In this document: positions 60,611 to 64,000 of the stretch, one piece after another
How positions within the stretch are numbered: the stretch's first letter is position 1
How the letters are laid out: every line of letters starts with the position of its first letter
Assembly: GCF_965118895.1 (NCBI RefSeq)
Contig: NZ_CBCPJJ010000009.1
Coordinates: 620,001-684,000 of the forward strand
DNA length: 64,000 nucleotides
DNA from: Rahnella inusitata_A
Lineage (GTDB): Bacteria > Pseudomonadota > Gammaproteobacteria > Enterobacterales > Enterobacteriaceae
Direction: 5' to 3'
Position numbers and translations under genes: made by a program
The notes under the pieces: generated by a model
Databases searched by the model: none
Told to the model about the DNA's origin: nothing
Seen by the model: the letters and a program-made list of their open reading frames with translations, nothing else

Positions 60611-62065
60611 TTATTCGAGTTCGATTCCCTGCTGCAAACCAAAGCATACGCGCATGCTGGCGCCGCCAAGCGGGCTGTCACCGATGATAATTTTACCGTC
60701 GTACTGCTCAATGATGTCATTGGCCAGAGAAAGTCCCAGACCCTGTCCCGGACGCAACGTATCGGCACGCTGACCGCGCTGGAAAATCACTTCACGTTTG
60801 CTTTCAGGAATGCCGGGGCCGTCATCTTCAATCAGTATCACCAGCTGATTTTCGGTATGTACTGCGCTGATTTCGACGAACTCCAGGCAGTATTTGCAGG
60901 CGTTATCGATAACGTTACCCATTACTTCCATGAAGTCATTTTTCTCTCCGACAAATGTCAGCTCGGGCGAAATATCCACGGTGATCACCACGCCTTTGCG
61001 CTGATAAACCTTGTTGAGAGCTGAACATAATCCGTCGAGAATGGCGGGGACAGAATGGACTTCGCGGATCAGTAAATTTTGTTCGGAACGCAGTGTGGCA
61101 CGATGGAGGTAATAACCGATCTGCTGAGAAATACGGCTGATCTGCTCGAGCATTACCGGTTCTGCTTCTTCGATGGTCATCTGCTTACTGTTACGCAGGG
61201 CGCGCAGCGTAGACTGTAACACCGCCAACGGCGTTTTCAGGCTATGGGTCAGGTCTGCCAAGGTGGTGCGATAGCGGTCATAACGCCCACGCTCGCCTTG
61301 CAGCAAAATATTCAGATTACGTACCAGGCCGCGCAGCTCTCGGGGCGGGTTTTCATCCAGCGATTCGCGTTCGTGGCTTTCAAGCTCAGCGACCTGATGA
61401 ATCAGTTGTTTGATAGGGCGCAGGCTCCAGTAAGCCGCCAGCCACAGCAGCGGCACGACCAGTAACAGGTTAGCGAGCAGCACGTAACTGAACCATTCCC
61501 ACACCAGGTCGGAACGCTGGAGTTCCTGCGGAATTGTATCGACCACCACAATGTTCAGCGCAGGTAATCGCGCCGTGGCGTTGTAGGTATTCACCGCGAT
61601 GGAGTGCGTCATGGCGTTTGCATCGCTGTCGTCGTAATCTTTCAGCTTGTCCTGCGCCTGGGGATTATTGCCCAATACTTCGCTGCTGATCTGGGTGTCG
61701 GTATCCAGCTCATAGAAGCCTGGTTTATTCATCCACGCCTTGTTGATATGCGCTTCCAGCTCAGGGATCCTGCGTTCAGCCCACAACAATTTGCCGTCGG
61801 CATCGTAGATAAACACCAGCGTGGGTGTATTGAGGTCGAGATCCGGCGGAACGTTAATGGAAAGCTTACCGTCACGCCATTGCGCGAGGCTGAAGAACAG
61901 ATTGCTTTCGCCGCGTAACAGGCGATAGGCGGTTTTATCGAAACTCACCATGTAGCCGACCACCGCCACCAGCCCGTAGGCCAGCGACAACGCGAGAACA
62001 ACGGCGGCGGTCGCCATCATAAAGCGGACGCGAAGTGAGAAGGGTTTTTTAGTGCGTCCTTTCAT
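60611..62065 (-). CDS. phoQ: Sensor histidine kinase PhoQ
   Basis: Senses low Mg2+, acid and cationic peptides, and phosphorylates PhoP. It has 484 aa (E. coli 486). TM1 about 17-39; periplasmic PDC sensor about 40-190 with an acidic patch (KDYDDSDAN, 142-150); TM2 about 191-213. A HAMP domain follows, then the phospho-acceptor His274 in LADLTHSLKTPLAVL. ATP-binding boxes: NVIDNACKYC, VILIEDDGPGIPES, RPGQGLGLSLANDI. It is downstream of phoP (44-nt gap) in one operon. Confidence 0.97.
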   Translation of the reverse strand: MKGRTKKPFSLRVRFMMATAAVVLALSLAYGLVAVVGYMVSFDKTAYRLLRGESNLFFSLAQWRDGKLSINVPPDLDLNTPTLVFIYDADGKLLWAERRIPELEAHINKAWMNKPGFYELDTDTQISSEVLGNNPQAQDKLKDYDDSDANAMTHSIAVNTYNATARLPALNIVVVDTIPQELQRSDLVWEWFSYVLLANLLLVVPLLWLAAYWSLRPIKQLIHQVAELESHERESLDENPPRELRGLVRNLNILLQGERGRYDRYRTTLADLTHSLKTPLAVLQSTLRALRNSKQMTIEEAEPVMLEQISRISQQIGYYLHRATLRSEQNLLIREVHSVPAILDGLCSALNKVYQRKGVVITVDISPELTFVGEKNDFMEVMGNVIDNACKYCLEFVEISAVHTENQLVILIEDDGPGIPESKREVIFQRGQRADTLRPGQGLGLSLANDIIEQYDGKIIIGDSPLGGASMRVCFGLQQGIELE

Positions 62066-62109
62066 GGCGCGTCCTTTGATGTTGAGGCTTCAGGCGAGGG
62101 TAAAGCGTG

Positions 62110-62787
62110 TCATTGTGCACGAATGTCGAAACGATATCCCTGTCCGCGCACCGTGGTGATGACATCTTCCGGGTGCTCGGCTTGCAGCTTCTTGCGCAGA
62201 CGCCCCATCAGCACATCCACAGTATGGCTTTCGCGCAGTTCGGCGTCAGGATAAAGCTGAAGCATCAGCGAATCTTTACTGACCACTTTTCCGGCGTTGC
62301 GGATCAGTGTCTCGATGATGGTGTATTCAAATGCGGTCAGTTTGATCGGATTTTCGTTTACGGTCAGTTCACGGCGGGATAAATCGATCTGGAACGGATG
62401 CAGGGTAATGACCTGCGATGCCAGACCGCTGTTACGACGCATCAGTGCCTGCATGCGCGCCAGCACTTCTTCCAAATGGAAAGGTTTGGTCACGTAATCA
62501 TCGGCACCGGCTTCAAGCACGGCAACTTTATCCTGCCAGCTTTCGCGGGCGGTCAGAACCAGAATCGGCAGATTAGCCTGATGACTGCGCCAGCGACGGA
62601 TCAGGCTCAGGCCGTCTTCACCCGGTAAGCCGAGATCGACAATCGCGATATCCGGAGCGTGCTCATGCAAAAAATAATCGGCTTCTTTGGCATCTTCAGC
62701 GGCATCCACCTGATGGCCCATTTCTCTCATCTGAACGGAGAGGTGATGGCGCAGCAGAGCGTTATCTTCAATGACTAAAATTCGCAT
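62110..62787 (-). CDS. phoP: Response regulator PhoP
   Basis: OmpR-family regulator of Mg2+ starvation, acid and antimicrobial-peptide responses. It has 225 aa (E. coli 223). Receiver: IEDNALLRHHLS, Asp51 in IAIVDLGLPGEDGLSL, VLTARESWQDKV and YVTKPFHLEEVLARM (Lys). The C-terminal winged helix has LTAFEYTIIETLIRNAG and SHTVDVLMGRLRKKL. The ATG at 62785-62787 has AAGGA upstream. PhoP boxes upstream indicate autoregulation. purB, beside phoP in E. coli, is not present; a GH3 gene takes that place. Confidence 0.97.
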   Translation of the reverse strand: MRILVIEDNALLRHHLSVQMREMGHQVDAAEDAKEADYFLHEHAPDIAIVDLGLPGEDGLSLIRRWRSHQANLPILVLTARESWQDKVAVLEAGADDYVTKPFHLEEVLARMQALMRRNSGLASQVITLHPFQIDLSRRELTVNENPIKLTAFEYTIIETLIRNAGKVVSKDSLMLQLYPDAELRESHTVDVLMGRLRKKLQAEHPEDVITTVRGQGYRFDIRAQ

Positions 62788-62898
62788 GGTAATTCCTTAT
62801 CCTTATGGCGCGGCAGACAACAGAAATTTTCTGAATGTAATTGTAAATGATTCAGAAACATTTTAATCAACCTCACATCAACGTCATCACCGCAAACC

Positions 62899-62926
62899 TA
62901 AACAAAACCTAAACCAATTATAAACG
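62899..62926 (-). promoter_or_regulatory. PhoP boxes upstream of phoP
   Basis: On the + strand TAAAC occurs at 62899, 62910 and 62921, each 11 bp apart. On the reverse (phoP) strand this reads (G/T)GTTTA repeated with 5-nt spacers, the PhoP box form. It lies 112-139 nt before the phoP start. A TATAAT on the same strand overlaps it (62917-62922). Confidence 0.85.
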
Positions 62927-63015
62927 GCGTTTATGGTCAGAGGCACAAAAAGTGAGTTCGAACATTGATTAAAGCCAAAGGTATCATCAAGGAATGATAG
63001 AGGAATTTCATTTAC

Positions 63016-63035
63016 GCGCAGGGTTTAACCTGCGC
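63016..63035. terminator. Hairpin after the GH3 gene
   Basis: GCGCAGG / CCTGCGC perfect 7-bp stem with a 6-nt loop, 51 nt past the GH3 stop. No T-run follows on the reverse strand, so it is only a possible terminator. The 62927-63085 stretch holds nothing else I can support. Confidence 0.35.
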
Positions 63036-63085
63036 CAATGAGCAGAAAGGGAAACGCTTAAGGCTGTCTTAAACGTCCCGCCGGA

Positions 63086-64000
63086 CTAGTATCTGACGTC
63101 GCAATGGCTTTCCATACGCCATTTTTTCTCCAATTCGCGCACTTCGCCCGTGACTTCGACCATACCCTGACTGCGAATATCGCCGCTGGACGCGCCAATG
63201 CGAATGTCAAACTCGCCGGGTTCGACCACGCGCTGCCCGCTGCGTTGGGTGAAGTTAAGCATATCAGTAGGGATGGTGAATGTCAGTTCAGCGCTTTGAC
63301 CAGCTGCCAGATGTACACGCTGGAAGGCTTTCAGCTCCTGAACGGGACGAACCTGTGAGGCTACGCGATCGCGGATGTAAACCTGTACCACTTCGCTTCC
63401 TTCCCGACGGCCGGTATTGGTGACGGTAATTTTTGCCACCACGTTTCCATTGAGCGACGGCACCTTCGTCTGCTCAAAGGTCAGTTCGCCGTAACCGAAA
63501 GTCGTCCACGTTTTGCCGTACCCAAATGGATAACGTGAGCCAAAGTGGAAGGCATAGGGCGTACCACCGCTCTTGAGTTTGTGATTGTAGTAATAAGGCA
63601 TCGCGCCCGCGCTGTGGGGGACGGAGATCACTAAACGGCCTGCGGGTTCACGCACGCCGGTCAATACATCAGCAATAGCATTTCCGCCTTCCTGACCTGG
63701 TGCCCATGCCATAACCAGCGCCGCAACCCGATCTTCCAGACCACCCAGGTTATACGGGCGTCCACCGGTCATCACCACTACCACCGGTTTGCCCGTTTCT
63801 ACTACTGCCTCCAGCAGTTGTTGTTGGACGCCGGGGAGTTGCAGGCTATCGGTGTCAGAACCTTCCCCGACTGTGCCACTTTGGAAGAGTCCGGCGAGAT
63901 CGCCGACAAATACCAACGCGACATCACTTTGTTTTGCTACGTCAACGGCCTCAGCAATCAGGCTGGTATCCGAAGACACAGGTGAGGTTTGCATCGCTTT
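63086..64000 (-). CDS. GH3-family beta-glycosidase, C-terminal part (5' end beyond window)
   Basis: The frame is open to the window edge, giving at least 304 residues of the C-terminal portion. The GH3 C-terminal (alpha/beta-sandwich) domain has VAKQSDVALVFVGDLAG and the acid/base region GEGSDTDSLQLPG. Next come GKPVVVVMTGGRPY, GQEGGNAIADVLTG and PAGRLVISVPHSAG. A fibronectin III-like domain follows: YPFGYGKTWTTFGYGEL, VTNTGRREGSEVVQVYIRD and LKAFQRVHLAAGQS. Such enzymes are often secreted beta-glucosidases or beta-xylosidases; the signal end is not in the window. It resembles E. coli BglX in layout but differs enough that I do not assign that name. Confidence 0.88.
   Translation of the reverse strand, partial: KAMQTSPVSSDTSLIAEAVDVAKQSDVALVFVGDLAGLFQSGTVGEGSDTDSLQLPGVQQQLLEAVVETGKPVVVVMTGGRPYNLGGLEDRVAALVMAWAPGQEGGNAIADVLTGVREPAGRLVISVPHSAGAMPYYYNHKLKSGGTPYAFHFGSRYPFGYGKTWTTFGYGELTFEQTKVPSLNGNVVAKITVTNTGRREGSEVVQVYIRDRVASQVRPVQELKAFQRVHLAAGQSAELTFTIPTDMLNFTQRSGQRVVEPGEFDIRIGASSGDIRSQGMVEVTGEVRELEKKWRMESHCDVRY

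Overview
The window is a chromosomal segment of a gammaproteobacterium of the order Enterobacterales. Gene content and order follow the E. coli K-12 23-25 minute region closely (lpxL-trhO-yceI-yceJ, solA-bssS-dinI-pyrC, rne/rluC-yceF-yceD-rpmF-fab operon-pabC-mltG-tmk-holB-tatD-ptsG-hinT-ycfL-lpoB-thiK-nagZ-ycfP-ndh-ycfJ, mfd-lolCDE-cobB-pepT-roxA-phoQ-phoP). Breaks from the E. coli order (no flagellar block between pyrC and rne, no fhuE, bhsA, ldtC, nagK or potABCD) and the protein sequences suggest a Yersiniaceae-type genus (Rahnella/Rouxiella/Ewingella/Serratia group). That placement is inference, not proof.

Layout. 1-4.9 kb: partial lpxL, an Old Yellow Enzyme reductase inserted beside trhO, then yceI-yceJ. 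5.4-12.1 kb: an accessory block with an RND efflux operon that also carries tqsA, a convergent MarR regulator and a LuxR-type regulator with a pseudo-receiver domain. 12.2-16.1 kb: solA, bssS, LexA-controlled dinI, pyrC and a small ABM-domain monooxygenase. 16.1-21.7 kb: rne with its long leader, divergent from rluC, then maf/yceF. 21.8-28.0 kb: yceD-rpmF-plsX-fabHDG-acpP-fabF, the fatty-acid/phospholipid operon. 28.2-32.5 kb: pabC-mltG-tmk-holB-tatD. 32.6-34.3 kb: ptsG with recognisable CRP, Mlc and SgrS sites. 34.5-38.3 kb: hinT-ycfL-lpoB-thiK-nagZ-ycfP, linking envelope growth, thiamine salvage and cell-wall recycling. 38.5-40.8 kb: ndh with an FNR site, and ycfJ.

40.9-47.3 kb is a second accessory block: a Tat-exported molybdenum hydroxylase (large subunit, [2Fe-2S] subunit, tri-haem cytochrome c) facing two cofactor-maturation genes (XdhC-like and MobA-like). 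The set reads as one periplasmic oxidation system feeding electrons to the respiratory chain. 47.4-56.4 kb returns to core genes (mfd, lolCDE, cobB, pepT).

56.5-59.3 kb is the most unusual stretch. It is AT-rich and holds two diverged paralogues of a protein I cannot name, with an invariant His motif followed by an invariant Asn-Cys motif (permuted papain-like order). Between them lies a degraded fragment of pepT, and a further hypothetical gene converges on the pair. The arrangement pepT / paralogue A / pepT remnant / paralogue B suggests repeated recombination or cassette stacking downstream of pepT. 59.3-62.9 kb: roxA and phoPQ, with three 11-bp-phased PhoP half-sites upstream of phoP. The window ends inside a GH3 glycosidase gene.

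No tRNA, rRNA, complete insertion sequence, prophage or CRISPR array was seen. Residue positions and alignments were counted by eye; gene names rest on recognition of protein sequence plus synteny.
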